A stretch of 64,000 bases of DNA from Chaetoderma sp. LZ-2023a (GCA_034401795.1 CM067374.1:97312860-97376859), one strand, 5' to 3'. Shown: positions 38,665 through 52,611, counted from the stretch's first letter. The notes: generated by a model not told the origin, from the letters alone. Translations and numbers: made by a program.

Positions 38665-39870
38665 ATGTCACTCCTCGAAGATTTAGCATTGTCGGATTCG
38701 TCTGAAGAAGAATCGGTACCAGTTTCAAAACGATTCCCGTGCAGCTCATTATTAGCTAGCGGAGAACCCTGTACCAGAACTTTCACGAGAAAATCTGACC
38801 GCACACTTCATGTTAACAAGGATCATCTCCTCCAGACAGCCTTCTGCGTGATATGTCAGTATCTCTATACCGCTACTCACTACAGAGTGACCCATGTGCT
38901 CCATCATCATCACCATGTGTTAGAAGTGACATTAGTTCCCGGGGAAGAAAACGAGGAGCATGCTGTTTTAGCCACATGTTTCGAATCTCGGTTTCCAGTC
39001 AAAGTTCTCCCGACCGAGAAGATGGCGCGCACGAAAATCATGTTAGTCATCGTCCTCCCATGGCTACCGTGAGCAGCATACTGGCAGCAAGACGTGAAAT
39101 CCTACTCGCAGCCATGTCAGGGAGCGCTATGCCACTACCAGTCACCACATCTACACCGGTCCTGAAGCGGAGCAAGAAGCGTAAGTCCTCTGCAGAATCC
39201 AGTCTGGCAGCACCCGCATCAGTAATCAGCCATCAAACTACAGCCACTACACCCGCACCCGCACCCGCACCCGCACCCGTAGTGTCTGAAGCAATTTCAG
39301 CCAGTCAGCCGATATCGGTAGTCATCACGACACCTGCGGGAATGGAAATTCCAAGTTACCCACAGTCACCATCTCCTCCGGACCTGACCATAGACGAGGG
39401 ACCAGGACCATTGCAGCCTGCGTCGATTAGCATTACTCCAACTCGTGTTATTCAGCATCTGCCTCCTAGCCTTTCTGATCCAGCCATCAGGAAGGGAACC
39501 ACACCGGAACGACCATATGCGGGAAAGAGACGTGTCACTCACACGCAGGACATTCAGCCCGTACCCAATGTTACCGCATATCATCTGTTGAAATATGCTA
39601 AGTCTCGGAAGATGTCATCTCCTGCTGTATCCGCTCCCGCATCATTGCCTCAGCCCCACCGCTGCCTTACGGACAGATATTTTAGCACCCACAGTAACTG
39701 TGAGAGACATTATAGATGCAAATATTTCTGCCACCATCACTTCAGACATTTCCGACAGTGCCAGTGATAATGAACGCATCTCAGCATTAATAGTGCATCC
39801 CCCACGACCAACCACTGTCAGTCGTGAGACCCAGACTCAGTGGGGAAATTTCGCAGCAGAGGTGTGATCA
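38665..39870 (+). mobile_element. Accessory (post-pol) coding region, unit 1 (fossil)
   Basis: Long open stretches start at 38665 (MSLLEDLALSDSSEEE). The N-terminal part contains Cys/His spacing like one or two C2H2 fingers (PCSSLLASGEPCTRTF...H....H, then FCVICQ...H...H). The later part is rich in Pro, Ala, Ser and Thr, with a short Ala-Pro repeat from (CACCCG)n at 39248-39278 and a KRSKKRK basic patch. More than one frame is used, by breakage or splicing; I do not try to join them. It is not an envelope protein. I do not recognise its family. Confidence 0.5.
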
Positions 39871-40445
39871 TTTGTGATACAGCAGAACATCAGTGGTGCG
39901 ATTCATGGAAGCGTATTAATTATTAATTTATTTTTGAAATACTTTTCTTTTTATTATATATGTTAGGATGACCATGGTTATCCGACACAGCCGCACTCTT
40001 CAGTGCCCGGCTGTGTCCGACATAAAATGAGCACTGTGGACTCTGGTGTTGTAAGAACATCGTGTATGACGGAAAGAATACAACATCCTGCAGTGTAATA
40101 CTGTCATAATCCCGTCATGCAGTCTCAGCTATGCTTGGGCTGCCTGATAAACTAACTTTTGAGTTAATATTATTATGTTCTATTTTTCTTATTATATATA
40201 TATATTATTTTTTTTCTCTTTCTGTCTTAGATGTCAGGACGGCTATGGGGTCAGCGAGAGCTGCCCGTTGCGGACCCGCTATAATGGGCCGCAAATATAT
40301 ATTTTAATCAAAGATACATGTTGCGTACCCCTTTATTTACCCGGGGTGCGCAAGTAATTCGGAGGTAATATACTAGATACCCCATAAGAGTATGTTACGT
40401 GGAAATCATATATTTTATATATACATATATATTTCTTTATATATA

Positions 40446-42101
40446 CACCTGTGCAAAAGCTAAGCACCAGCAAAAACAATAGAACGTAGAAACATGATGG
40501 TACAACTAGGCTGCCATACTTTTTGTCCCCGCGTTAGCTGACATAATTCCAAGTACGAAATGCACATGCATGCATGACTTCACGCCGCTTGATGTCCGTG
40601 CGTGGCGGGAAACAGCACACGTGTTCAGTTATGTAAAAGTCCAGTTTGAGGTGTAGAACATTACATACAGATTTAGGCGACAAGATTAGGAATTTTGTGT
40701 TCATGACCGTGGTTTATTTGTACAGAGAGAATTAGCTCTTGATTGTGAACCGCTATGGCAAGACGAAGGTTAAGTGATCGTGTGAAATGGCAAATCATAG
40801 GCATGCATACCACTGGTTTGTCATGCAGAGAGATTGGCAGACAGCTGAACACTAACCATACTGTAATCAGTCGTTTGATTGCAAAACATGGGCAAACTAA
40901 CGAGGTGAAGGACAGGCCTAGATCTGGAAGACCGAAGAAGACTACTGCCCGTGATGATCGAGCCCTAGTACGCCTTGTTAGGAGATCTCCATTCACCAAC
41001 AGCAGAGTGCTCAGCCAGCAATGGGAAACGCACAATAGAGTGTCAATGTCTACCATCAAAAGGAGACTGTATGCTGCTGGCATGAACGCTAGGAGACCTG
41101 TCAGACGTCCTCTCCTCACTGCACACCACAAAGAGGAGCGTCTGAGGTGGTGCAACGAAAGAAGACACTGGAACATGAGATCCTGGAGACGGGTACACTG
41201 GTCCGATGAAAGTCGGTTCCTGCTTCATGCCACAGATGGTCGAACTCGTGTATGGAGGTCCAGACGCACGGCGTACGACCAACGTAACATCATGGAAGAA
41301 GTTCCATTTGGTGGAGGTTCCGTTATGATATGGGGGTGCATCTCATTTGATTGTAAGCTGGATCTGTTGACTGTACCTGGAACAATAATGGACAAAGATA
41401 TCAAGATTCCATACTGGATAGAGTTGTGGTCCCTCATTTTGTAAATCATGCACCTGGAACCCACCCTATATTCATGGATGACAACGCCCGACCACATCGT
41501 GCTAGAGCTGTGCATGAATACCTCCGCCAGAATGCCATCGAAACCCTACCATGGCCAGCAAGGAGCCCTGACATGAACCCTATTGAGCATATCTGGGACA
41601 TTCTGGGAAACATGGTGAGAAGGAGGGATCCTCATGTGCAGAACCTACAGGAATTAACAGACGCACTCCATCTTGAATGGCAACGAATACCACAATGGCG
41701 TATCAGTCGGTTGGTGACCAGCATGAGACGTCGTGTCCAGGCCGTCATCCAGGCACAAGGTGGATATACCCGGTATTAATAATGACAGTCTCAAACTCGT
41801 GCACAGATGTTAAACTTCGTTTTCAGACACCATTAATGACAATCTAGCCACGTGTGTCAACTGTAGGGCAATAGTTGTCAGTTGTGTCAACGTAACCATA
41901 TTCAGGCCTCGTTTTCAAGTTCAAACAAAAACATACAGTGTTACCCCACCATCATAATCAGCATTCCTCTAGTTGCATTATTACCTCTTGCACTAAGATG
42001 GATGGGTACATAAATGTTTATGCTATTGCTTTCTTCATAGCACATGAATATACCCTCGCATGTGCGTAAAAATAGGGTCGTGCTTAACTTTTGCACAGGT
42101 G
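40446..42101 (+). mobile_element. Tc1-like transposon, copy 3
   Basis: A 1656-bp element with both terminal repeats and a TA at each border. It is absent from the equivalent place in the second unit (near 59020), so it arrived after the duplication. Confidence 0.95.
40755..41779 (+). pseudogene. Tc1-like transposase with a frameshift
   Basis: The first 210 or so residues match copy 1 (MARRRLSDRVKWQ to LLTVPGT). There one base is missing relative to copy 1 (ACAATAATGG for ACACTAAATGG), and the frame ends at 41444. The C-terminal 117 residues with FMDDNARPH and NPIEHIW continue in another frame from 41426. Otherwise very close to copy 1. Confidence 0.95.
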
Positions 42102-42213
42102 TATATTTAACTATATTGTGGTACGTTGGAGCTTGGGTGTTCTATGCGGCAATAATAATTATCCGCACCCAAAGAGAACACCCATGCGAGCTATTGTTTA
42201 GGATCATTGACTA

Positions 42214-42219
42214 AATAAA
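42214..42219 (+). terminator. AATAAA downstream of the accessory region, unit 1
   Basis: Lies after a hairpin (GGGTGTTCT ... AGAACACCC); the second unit has the same at 59133. Confidence 0.4.
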
Positions 42220-42479
42220 GTTGCAGCATGCACCAAAATATTAAAACAAAAAAAAAGAAAAGGCCTGGAAAAATAATTCCAGGTCAAAAATTGAATACTA
42301 AAAGTATGCCTCCCCTCTCCTCTTTGGCACCTCTATGTGCTCTGTCACTTGAATACGCATCCATGTGTCACTATCCCTCGCCGGCCACGTGCCTACCCAG
42401 GAAGTCTATAAGTCCCACCTAGCGTACGTCCATGCGTCGATCCGCAATGCGCGATCGTTTGCCATGGATGTCAAACTAA

Positions 42480-42503
42480 GGGGGGGGGGGGGGGGGGGGG
42501 GGG
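42480..42503 (+). other. Poly-G run at the LTR border (polypurine tract)
   Basis: An uninterrupted run of about 24 G abuts the LTR start; the second unit has GATGGGGTGGTG here. Position and composition fit the polypurine tract that primes plus-strand DNA. Confidence 0.6.
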
Positions 42504-45500
42504 GTAGTTCGGATCGACGAAGCGGGTACCAGCCGTGCCAGCCAAGCTGTGTATGCGCTGCCCATCCTGTATTCGTTCCCTGAACACGGCCCCCTGGGTA
42601 GAGCTCTAAGCGTATATGGGCCCATGAGAGAGATCGCGTTATAAAAACGACTAAGTTCGTTAAAACGCATAGTGCGCATGCGCACGCTTAGATGCTATTT
42701 TTTGACAGAGCATGTAGTTTACGACCAAGATGGGATGATGCTTTTAGTGTACCGAGATGGTACCATGTAATCCTTTTTAATTACCTGTTCCCGCCAAATC
42801 TGGCATTATTCAAGACCAGAATTCGACGGGCTTTCCAAATCTGTAAACCATTTCAAAATCGGTTGAGTTATGGCTGAGTTATCCACGGAAAGCCCCTTTT
42901 GATTATCTTCAAAATATTACCGTGACGTCATAACCACGTGGACGCAGAACTTCTAGAATGTTCTAGAACATTCGACTGCGTTATTATTAGCTACACGCTG
43001 ATTGGCTGTTGCTTGACCGATGATTGGTTGGAGCCTGCGTCTGTGACGTCACGAGTAGTATAAAAGGAGACGAGATCCAGAGTTCGAGAGCATCCTCGGG
43101 CAGGGGCCGAATAGGTTGGACCTGTACCAGGTACTATCGTCTCGACCGGCAATATACAGATCACTTTGCTTTCTGTTGGTCTGTCTCCCTTAGCTAGCAG
43201 TAATCCAACCCACCGCACTAAAGCAATTGTGTAACTCCCGTTACTAGTGGGAGCATTTTGGTACTTTTTAGTTATTGTTCACGAATATAGTAAGAGCTAC
43301 TTCGAAACACAAACTTGCGGTGAGGCCTTTCCAGCCTGAAAATGTGATTCTACAGATGTAGAGGCAGCGATGTTCTTTGGTGGATGACCCGCCGGATCTG
43401 CCAGCCATGCCAAAAGGTGGTTATTTATCCGTCCCTGCACAGATGTCGTGCAGCTTCATCCAAACTTTTCAACCGCAGCAAGTAAACATTGCTCAGTATG
43501 TCTTCAGAGTTGGCTGACGTACCACGCACCGTTAAGCTTAGTTTTGTATCGTCATCTGCATCTAACAGCCCCCGTTTGTGATCGGGTTGTTGTCAACTTC
43601 CATCCATACCATCGGTGTATGGAAACTTTCTTCACAGCAGCAATGTTATTGTGTCTCTTGCTGACTACTCGTTAGACATTCTATATTGTGATTACAGTCC
43701 TGAGTTCGATCCGCTCCCGTCATGAGCTGCTTGCGGGAATCCTGTTTGCGGGAGCCAGCCCGCGGGAACTTTCCAGCTTCCTGAGAATGCATCAACTCAC
43801 ATCAACCTAAGAGTGACGTATCAATTTCAGTAACATGATAGACCAGACTTAAGAATGGCTACCGATTATTCAAGTAACTATACATAACATTTTATTTATT
43901 CCGTTAAATGTATTTTTCCTAATTACATCATACCCGTATAAATGGTCCAGATGACTAAAAGGTACTGTAATGGTCTTAGGACCGCTAGGTATAATTTCTG
44001 TATATGTTTATAGTTATTCTCATTTTCTGTAAGGTGTTTTCACTAGCCGCACGGTAATAGGTTCCTTAACCTGTACTAAAGATATATAATTCTGATCATT
44101 TCACACTATATTAATTGTTCTGGTTAGTTTATATATGGCCAGTGGCCATCAGTTCATATGTTTTGTTTAATTGTAGAAAATATAGGACTGCAGTGCACGT
44201 AGGAAACACTATACAGTGACACTTATATATGCAGCACTTTCTCCCACCACCAACAATTTTTCACTGATGTCGCCGTCTGTGCTATAACTCTGTTTAGCCC
44301 GGCATGCTACCGACTAAAACCTTTTCTATTCAGCTCGATAGGATAGGTTTAATATGATTAGAGACAATTTCTTCGTTAGGAAATCTGTAGTGTATGCCTC
44401 TCTACCAATAATTTAGCCCTGCACACCGGCAAGATTGTGTACGATCGGCCAAAATACTTAAAGGGCCTCATATCTCTAAAGATATTGTCTCTCTTCATGT
44501 TCCACTAAGCCTTGTGGCTTCTTAATTGCTTGGATGTCCCCATCCGCACCATGGGCTGATCCGACCCTAGGAAACTGTTGGGGTTTCCGAGCGTGATGGC
44601 CAAGGTGTGGTATCACATACATTCCCTCTGTATCCTCAGATACTTAGTAGTTAGCACTCTTGCCAATGTAGGAAAGCACTGTGCAAACATATCTTAATTA
44701 TTATTTGATCTGCTGATCAATCCTCCCGCACCACAGTGCAAAGCTGGGCAACTTGTATTTAAACCTAACAACAGGTTAAACAATTAGTTCCATAGGACCC
44801 GGTAGTGGGCGAGATGCGCATCCCCACCGAATCCCGTAAGAATGTCTGGGCATGATATTCAGATCTGCCACGCCCTCGTGGGAAGGACATTTATGGTGGG
44901 TATTCGCCTCTCTTACCCCCACCATAACGATAGATCAGTTGCCTAAAATGCTTTTGAGAAAAGTAACCAGTGTCTTGTGACATTTTATGTCGTTACGGAG
45001 CGAGATGTCCGGATTCTTATCCAGTTCGGAGACCTTGCTAAGTAACATGTATGAGCGCTGTCTTCAGTATTGATCTCTTAGGGCATCCATTCTCAATGAC
45101 GGCTGTATCTAACAGCTAGGTAGACAACCGCCATTTACTGCCCAAAATAGTTCTTGTCTCTAAAAACTAAAAGCTAACTAAGCATAGAAGAAGGCCCGCA
45201 TAAATAAAGCTAAGAATTACATAAGACGGTGACATGGGAATCATTCGGGAATCGTTCGTCCCGTCTTCACGCAAAACAGCACGCAACTTCATAGTCATAA
45301 TCTCACTAGGTATGGTCTTTTCTTTTCAGCATTTTGGTTAAATATTAGAGTGGGCCCATTTTTGCCTACTACTCTTCTCCCGCTTTAAGCAGTGGCAACA
45401 TTTTCCCATGAAGGAGGCCTGCATGAGGGACTTGCCTCTCGCAAGGATTCAGCGATGATGGTCCACGCGAGGATAATACTCCTCAACCAAACTAGCACTA

Positions 45501-46108
45501 GGAGTAGGGCCCGCATGAGGCACATGATTTTTCGTCACTACAGAGATAATTTTCTGCTCCTTTCAGCTTAGAGGTATAATAGCTTATATTAAGTTAATTA
45601 GTTACGTCTCGTGAACGGGAGCCTCCCTTGTGGGGATACCTCTGTGGACCTACGAGTCTGTCTGGTATCTCCGGGAAGCCCACGTTTAAAGGTTCATCCG
45701 GCTGTCTCTATGTGTTGTATTTTCGTATGCTTATCATTTCTTTTTTTAGCATACTTGACAGTCTGTTTAGGTAAAATTATTGTATAGACTTAGTTTAATT
45801 AGGTCACCAAAATCAAATCTTGTAAGTCCATAGATCACGAAATTGCTATGGACAGGCATACTGGTGACACAAACTCTTGGGACGAGACTGTTGTGTTTAA
45901 TGATCGTGACAATGGTCGCACGGCCCCACCGGAATGATTGAGTTCCACCGGCCTTAGGAGCCGGTCTTTGTTACCTGTAGGGCAGTATCATACAGGATCT
46001 GTCATCCCGAGACCGGAAGCTAACCAGCGTCATCATTCGTCATGCACTTGTGGCACGGCGAGTCGACATCATACACCAGAACAGCCCGACACTACCCCAC
46101 GAGCTACA
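42504..46108 (+). mobile_element. Giant LTR (5' LTR of the gag-pol unit)
   Basis: About 3605 bp from (T)GTAGTTCGGATCGACGAA to GAGCTACA; the ends form the inverted repeat TGTAG/CTACA. It is collinear with 59409-63105. U3 is about 555 bp (reverse CCAAT, GTGACGTCACGAGTAG, TATA at 43059), which leaves some 3 kb for R and U5, extraordinarily long. It is followed directly by a primer binding site. Confidence 0.85.
43059..43066 (+). promoter_or_regulatory. LTR TATA box with upstream CRE
   Basis: TATAAAAG, 8 bp after a TGACGTCA octamer, with two reverse CCAAT boxes (GATTGGCTG, GATTGGTTG) further up. Confidence 0.7.
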
Positions 46109-46110
46109 AG

Positions 46111-46130
46111 TGGCGCCCGATGTGAGGCTC
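46111..46130 (+). other. Primer binding site, tRNA-Lys type
   Basis: TGGCGCCCGATGTGAGGCTC begins 2 bp after the LTR. It matches about 17 of 20 bases of the site used with the tRNA-Lys(1,2) 3' end in known retroelements. Confidence 0.7.
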
Positions 46131-46149
46131 GAAGAACATCATTGTAACA

Positions 46150-48530
46150 CATAGCGAACTAACGCCGATGCCGTATAGTGAGCTTAGTTCTATACAGTCT
46201 CCATTTAGCGACGACTCCCTCAATCAAGAGGTAGCGTCATACGATGGATTCACAGCTTACATGCTCACCGACTATGCCAGAAATTCACCTGCGGGATCAA
46301 CAACACTGCACCACAACCTGTTTTCGCGTGTCAGTGACGCACCTTTCGGGATGCCTCACAGGTGGGAACAGAGTTCAGAACTATATCAGACGTCCGTGAC
46401 AGGCCAACTCCACCAGGGCCGAATCGTGGGTGGTCACGACAAAGCCCCGATTACAGACATATACATAATCCTTCAGACTACTATCATTCACCCGTGTCAT
46501 CTAAGGAGACAATATGGCCAAGTGACAATCCATATTACAGACAACCTCCCGCACCACCCCCTTCTAGCGCAACCCTATACTCGAGGGGAACACTGTGGCA
46601 TCATCGGGAGGAATCGGCACCACCTTTTCGCCAGTACATCAGTCACGCTACACATCACAACCGTCAGCCAGCTGCACCACCGCCATATGAGGAATATCAG
46701 TCCTCACCTCGGGAAGAATGTCCGCATAATCTTCATAATATCCCGCCTCCCGTCCATAGACCCATGCTGGTCTATGGTTCTACAACAGGGCAGGATTCAT
46801 TAAATTAGAGTACGTGTGTTCTTGCTCCTCGGCACTGGCATCGACGGGAAACACCACCACCACCACCTGCACAATGACCAGCCTCAAAATACTCATCAGT
46901 CTCGCAGATACCACCACCACCCGGGTTTCAACCACTTCATTCTTCCCGTGGTCTTGGCCGAGTCATTCTCCCCCCCCCCCACAAATTTAGTGGGGGAAAT
47001 GACTGGACCAACTACAAAATGCAGTTCGAGATAATAAGTCGGCCTAACCGCTGGAATGATCAGCAAATGGGTGAATATCTCGCCGCAAAGCTTTCCGGAA
47101 AAGCCCTTCAAGTTCTTGCGGATCTCAGGACTGACTACACACCCACCTACACCCAATTGGAACGAGCATTGATGCGCGGGGGAAACTCTCCCAGAATTAG
47201 CTAGCCGAATCAGAAGGCTAGTCATCTGCGCACATCCGAGCACCAACACAGAAGGCGTAATCCATCTGCATCTTGACACTTTCATCGATGCATTGAGTGG
47301 TGAACCCGCCCTGAAAGAAGTTTTTTCTTGGCGACCATGGTAGTTTGGCCCAATTAACGGCAACCACGGTCCATATAGAAAACTTTCTGGAGCGGGAAAA
47401 GAGTAGCCGACGAGATAGAGGGGGCAGCTATCGCCACGCCCACTAGTGCTCCCCCAAGTTCATCAACACCAACCGCACACACATCACCCCAACCAGCTGT
47501 ACAAAATTCCAATCAGAATCAAGCACCTGGAGGAGGGGGGGGGGGGGGGGCGTGCCCATAGAGGAAGCTATAACGAGGCCCCCAGGTGCGGGAACCAGCG
47601 CAACAATAACAATGGCAACATGAAAGAACGCATAGATGAGATCAATAAGCAGATCTCCACACTAACTAATTTGGTCACAACACTCAGCACAAATATTGCC
47701 ACCACCCACTTTTGGACAACGAACACCACGAACACTGCACCGCGACCAAACACCTGTTACGGATGCGGTCAGCCAGGCCATTGGAGGGATCGGTGTCCTA
47801 ACCGACCTCCCTCTACATCACCTGCCCCTGACCGCAGCACACTGCAACTGGAGAAGCCATCAAACTCTTGAGGGCATCGAACAAAGAGTCACCTCGGTGC
47901 CCGTATCTGCTTCCCGGCTCAACTGTGGCCTTCGTACGACAACATTCGGTGGCCAACAATTACCTACCAAATTCAGCTTTTACACCTACACCAAAACGCA
48001 CGGCTTCACATATGTCAATTCCTACGATGCTTCCCACATCCGCAGCATCGCCATCCCCCTCTTTCTCCGCACATAACAAGCCTTCTTTCCTGTGTAAAAC
48101 GGCAGTGGTAGGTTGTGGCACCTCCGCTGAAACAACGTTTTTGCAAGCACCACGTCCCGCCACCAAGACACTGAGTTCTCGGTGTCCCTTGGTGGTATGC
48201 AAAACACCACCCAACCCAACATCATCTCCCGCATCCACAGACAGCAGCAACTCAGGAGAAGCAGTTCACTCCACCTCATGGATCCGCAAGCGCCGACGTA
48301 GACAGGGAAAAACATGTCCCTGGTGGCATCACTGTTTCTTCTGTGCTTCACCAAAACATCCAATGAAGCATTGCAAGGATTGGCTTGCGCAGGTGGAGCT
48401 TATCCGTCATCCTGTATGCACCGCTGTCTTCACTAATACAGCATACCCTGAAACAGCAACATCTCCATCATTATTGCTACCCCCAGCCCCGTCTTCACCA
48501 CAGCCCTCACAGCAGCGGCGATGACGGACT
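46150..48530 (+). mobile_element. gag region of Ty3/gypsy fossil
   Basis: Gag-like sequence starting MPYSELSSIQ. It includes a capsid-type stretch near 47020-47330 and a CCHC zinc knuckle at about 47755-47800 (CYGCGQPGHWRDRC). A second knuckle-like CCHC lies near 48335 (CFFCASPKHPMKHC). Several interruptions; non-functional. Confidence 0.75.
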
Positions 48531-48619
48531 GGCCCCTTCCTCACTCAACCATCCACCACATTAAAAGAAGCAATTCGGAAACAGTCAGATTATATAAAGA
48601 GTGATTCCGCTCCAACACC

Positions 48620-48950
48620 ATTGTCGCAGATGGCGTCATTGGAAACTCTTCCACAGGTACACCGCAAAGTAATATACAAATGTGCCTGTCTGTTTAGTGG
48701 CGTTTCCACCAGTGCCACCGTCGATACTGGTGCTTCAATCACGGTATTTAACAAGCGCTTATATGAGAGCATCCCACCTCATAAAAAGCCTCCCCTTAAA
48801 CCTACAAACATTTACCTACAGACGGCTACGGGAGCTGATGTGCAATAACCGGTGTAGTCAATTTAGTCATCCAAATAGAGGAGATGCAATTCATACAGCG
48901 AGCTGTCATCGCCTCTATTCACAATGATGCCCTCCTTGGCTCTGATTTTC
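48620..48950 (+). mobile_element. Aspartic protease region of the fossil
   Basis: ATVDTGASITVF carries the DTG active-site motif of retropepsins, in the expected place between gag and reverse transcriptase. Confidence 0.8.
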
Positions 48951-49399
48951 TCAGCGCCAGCGAAGCCATCATACATTGCAAACAACAGGAACATGACATA
49001 CACGGCCGACGAATACCTCTTGGACCGGTATCATCATTATATGACACGTGTGCTGTAATATTGTCCAGTACAGCCACAGTTGAGCTGGGACAAGAACAAA
49101 TCTTATGAGCCACCACACCACAGTTAGGAAGCAAACCACACACATCGCCATGCTGGAACCCGATCCTGATTATATGATCACCTCACAATGCGCAAGTCTC
49201 CGCATGATAGTAGACACTACTAATAAGGAAAATATACCTTTTAGAGTGTTCAATGGTACCACAGACCCCATCACTCTGGAACCAGGAGTACGCTGTGGCC
49301 ATTTAGTGGACATAATCTCATTGGAATCACCTACACCTACTGACACACCACAGCATATGACTGATGAGTTACCCGAACATTTATATGATTTATATCTAC

Positions 49400-50780
49400 G
49401 TGCCACAGTTGGATTACAGCAATCACAGAAACATAAAATTCGGAAATTACTGCACAAATATCGCAATAGTTTTTCCTCCGGAGACATGGATCTTGGAGAG
49501 ACTCATCTTGTATGACACTCCATTGACACAGGCAATAATCGCCCCATACGTCAACCAGTACGACATCTTCCCATTCATAAGGAAGCAGAAGCACACCAAC
49601 AAGTGACTGACATGTTGCGGACCGGTATTATTGAACCCTTAGCATCTCCATGGGCTGGCCCAATAATACCAGCAGGCAAAAGGGATGGAACCTTGCGGTT
49701 TTGTATTGACTACTGCCGCCTTAATGATCTTAGCATCAAGGACGCTTATCCGTTACCTCGGATAGATCAGGCCTTGGATTCCTTGTCCGGAGCCAAGTGG
49801 TTTTGTACCCTTGACTTAGCTAGCGGTTACTGGCAAGTAGCCATGGATGAGGCTGACATGGAAAAGACCGCATTCGTTTGTAGGGATGGGTTGTGCAATG
49901 CTCCCAGAACTTTTGAACGACTCAGTGCGTAGGTATTAACCACCCTGCAATGAGAAATCTGTCTCTGTTACATTGATGACGTGATAGGCTTCGGACCAAC
50001 GTTTGAGCAAACCTTAATAAATCTGGACACCGTGCTCTCCTGTTTCCGCTAAGCCAATTTGAAACTCAAACCCAAGAAATGTCATCTCTTTAGACAGAGC
50101 GTTGAGTTCGTGGGACATGTCATATCCGGTGATGGAGTGGCTACTCGGCCATCAAAAACTAAGGCAGTAGCAGAGTGGCCAAGGCCCTCTTCAGTTACAG
50201 GGACACGGAGCTTTCTTGGCTTATGCCAGTACATTTGCCGTTACATCCGACATTTCAGCGAGATTGCATCACCCCTCTACAAGATCACCGAAAAAGATCG
50301 ACCATTTGAGTGGACGAGTGAGTTTCAAGACTCCTTCAGGGCATTGAAGGAACTCTTGACGACCGCCCCGATTCTTGCTCATCCTAATCAAAACCTCACT
50401 TTCATCATAGACACTGATGCATCAGCTTATGCTATAGGCGCGGTTCTATCTCAGGTCACAGAAGATGGAACGGAGCAGGGATTGGGTTATGGTTCACGTA
50501 CTCTGAATAAAACAAAGAGAAGATACACAACCACCAAGCGAGAACTGCTGGCGGTGGTACACTTCGTCAAGTAGTATAAACACTTTTTGTATGGGCGCCA
50601 TTTTACACTCTGTAAAGACCATGCCTCACTACACTGGCTCAGGAACCAGAAAAGTCCAGAGGGCCAGGTAGCAAGATGGCAGGAATCCCTGCAGGCCTAT
50701 AACTTCAACATTGTTCACCGTCCTGGTAAATTGCATGGGAATGCTGACGCCCTCAGTAGAATTGGCGCGGAGGCCAAACA
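49400..50780 (+). mobile_element. Reverse transcriptase and RNase H regions of the fossil
   Basis: Typical Ty3/gypsy blocks in order: LRTGIIEPLASPWAGPI, RFCIDYCRLNDLSIKDAYPL, WFCTLDLASGYWQVAM, the YIDDV palm motif, CHLFRQSVEFVGHVISGDG and FLGLCQYICRYI. RNase H follows (FIIDTDASAYAIGAVLSQ, TTKRELLAVVHFVK). Several interruptions; non-functional. Confidence 0.9.
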
Positions 50781-50859
50781 CAAAGAGGCCGCCACCGTGA
50801 CACATTCAACACAGTCATCTCCGAGTTCCCCGATTTGAGGTGCGCAGAGTGGAATCTGG

Positions 50860-52100
50860 AGAAAATCGCACACCACCAAACAACAGATCTACAGACACAA
50901 AATATATACGAGTGGATCCAGGAGGGTGTGCGTCCTCCCAAGGAATCGGTAACACCACTTTCCACCATGGCAAAATATTATTACCAACGGTTCGAAGAAT
51001 GTCAATTAATAAATAACGTTCTGTATATTAATGACCGTCTGGTAGTCCCAGAAAGTCATCGTGATCTTATATTAAATCAACTGCATGATAACACCGGGCA
51101 TCTGGCCGTGGAAAGGACTGTTGCCTGTATCAAATTCAGATTCCACTGGATCGGGATTTGCGATAGTGTCAAGGCATGGGTTGCCAAATGTATCCCATGC
51201 CAAAGACACGCTGCTGGCCAACACCATATTGCACCATTGCAAATTAAGATTGTTGGTGCACCGTGGGAGTGAGTGGCTATCGACGTGCTCGGACCCTTGA
51301 ATACAATGGATGACAGAAATAAATACATCCTCGTATTACAAGATTACTTTATGAAGTGAGTAGAAGCATTTGCTCTGCCGGACCAGGAGGCATCCACCGT
51401 TGCGGAGGTCTTGGCAAGTAATGTGTTCTGCCATTTTGGTATGCCTTATGAGTTGCACTCTGATCAAGGAAGTAATTTTGAGAGCCGGCTCATATCAGAG
51501 CTCTGCACATTGTTCCATATCATCAAAACAAGGATGACTCCATACCACCCCTGGAGTGATGGGATGGTAGAGAGATTCAACAGAACTCTTGCGGAGATGC
51601 TTACAAAGGAAACATGCCTTGATTGTAGAGATTGGGTCCTACGGCTCCCATATGTGCTCATGGCTTACCACACCTCAGTACATTCCAGCATGGGTTATAC
51701 CCCTGCTCGGTTACTGTTAGGCCGTGAATTAGCCTAACTCCTGGATCTGGCCATGCCTCGGATACCCGGAGAGAAAAATTCACCATCTCTCTATGTGGAA
51801 CTCTTGCAACAATGGATAGAACAGGCCCATGAGTTAGTGAGAGAAACATTATCCACTGCACACCAGCGGCAAAAGACATGGCATGCCCGGAGGGTGCATG
51901 GAGATCCATATGAAACAGGAAGGATGGTTTGGGTATACGATTCACGACGGTCTGCAAATGTGCCAAGTAAACTGAGTTACCAGTGGAAAGGCCCCTATGT
52001 GGTAGTAGGTAAGACGTCGGACGTGACCTACCATATCCGTGCTTCAGATGGCCTGACCTCAGTCATCCACTTCAATCGACTTAAACCATGTGTCAGTGAT
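50860..52100 (+). mobile_element. Integrase region of the fossil
   Basis: An HHCC zinc-binding N-terminus (HDNTGHLAVERT ... CIPCQRHAAG), core blocks with HSDQGSNFESRL and YHPWSDGMVERFNRTL, then a GPF/Y-like C-terminal module (KLSYQWKGPYVVVG, VIHFNRLKPC). No chromodomain seen. Broken; overall gag-pol has roughly ten interruptions. Confidence 0.9.
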
Positions 52101-52611
52101 GACCCAGCACCAGAGCTCGGACTGGGCATTTCTAATGACAGCGGTAGCCAGACAGATATTTCTAGGGAAACTAGTATTCCCACGGTTAGCACAGAGCACC
52201 GCTGTGCCAGTTCGGCCCCACTTCTACCAAGCCAGAAGGCGGGTCAACAAGCAGCTACTGCTGACGACGATGCCGAGATATGTACTGGCCCTCTCCCTCC
52301 TCAGCACTCGATCTGGGAGGTCGTATCTGAAGAACTTTGTTTTTGTTTTGTCCAAGGGGCCGGATGGAAAAGCTGTTCCTCCGATCTCATCCCGTTCCAA
52401 CCCACTTCATGCTATGGCCCCCATCATAGAGTTGCCACAAGCGGAGGCTGAGGCTGACCCAAGCCATGCTTCCTGTGGGATGGAACATATGATGAATAGC
52501 ATGGAAGTGAAGAGGCTAGATGAAGCCTTAGTGTGTCTAGAACCGCAAAACCGTACAACAAGGTGTACCTGACCAATCCCCCAAAATCGCAAAACCTTGC
52601 TCCCTCCAAGG
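52100..52611 (+). mobile_element. Pol tail / transition to post-pol region
   Basis: An open but unrecognised stretch follows integrase to about 52450, after which the sequence joins the region shared with the upstream unit. Confidence 0.5.

Noticed and set aside
38665-39870. Envelope gene in the post-pol position
   Set aside because: No signal peptide, no hydrophobic fusion or membrane segment; the Cys/His pattern and Pro/Thr-rich body do not fit an envelope protein.
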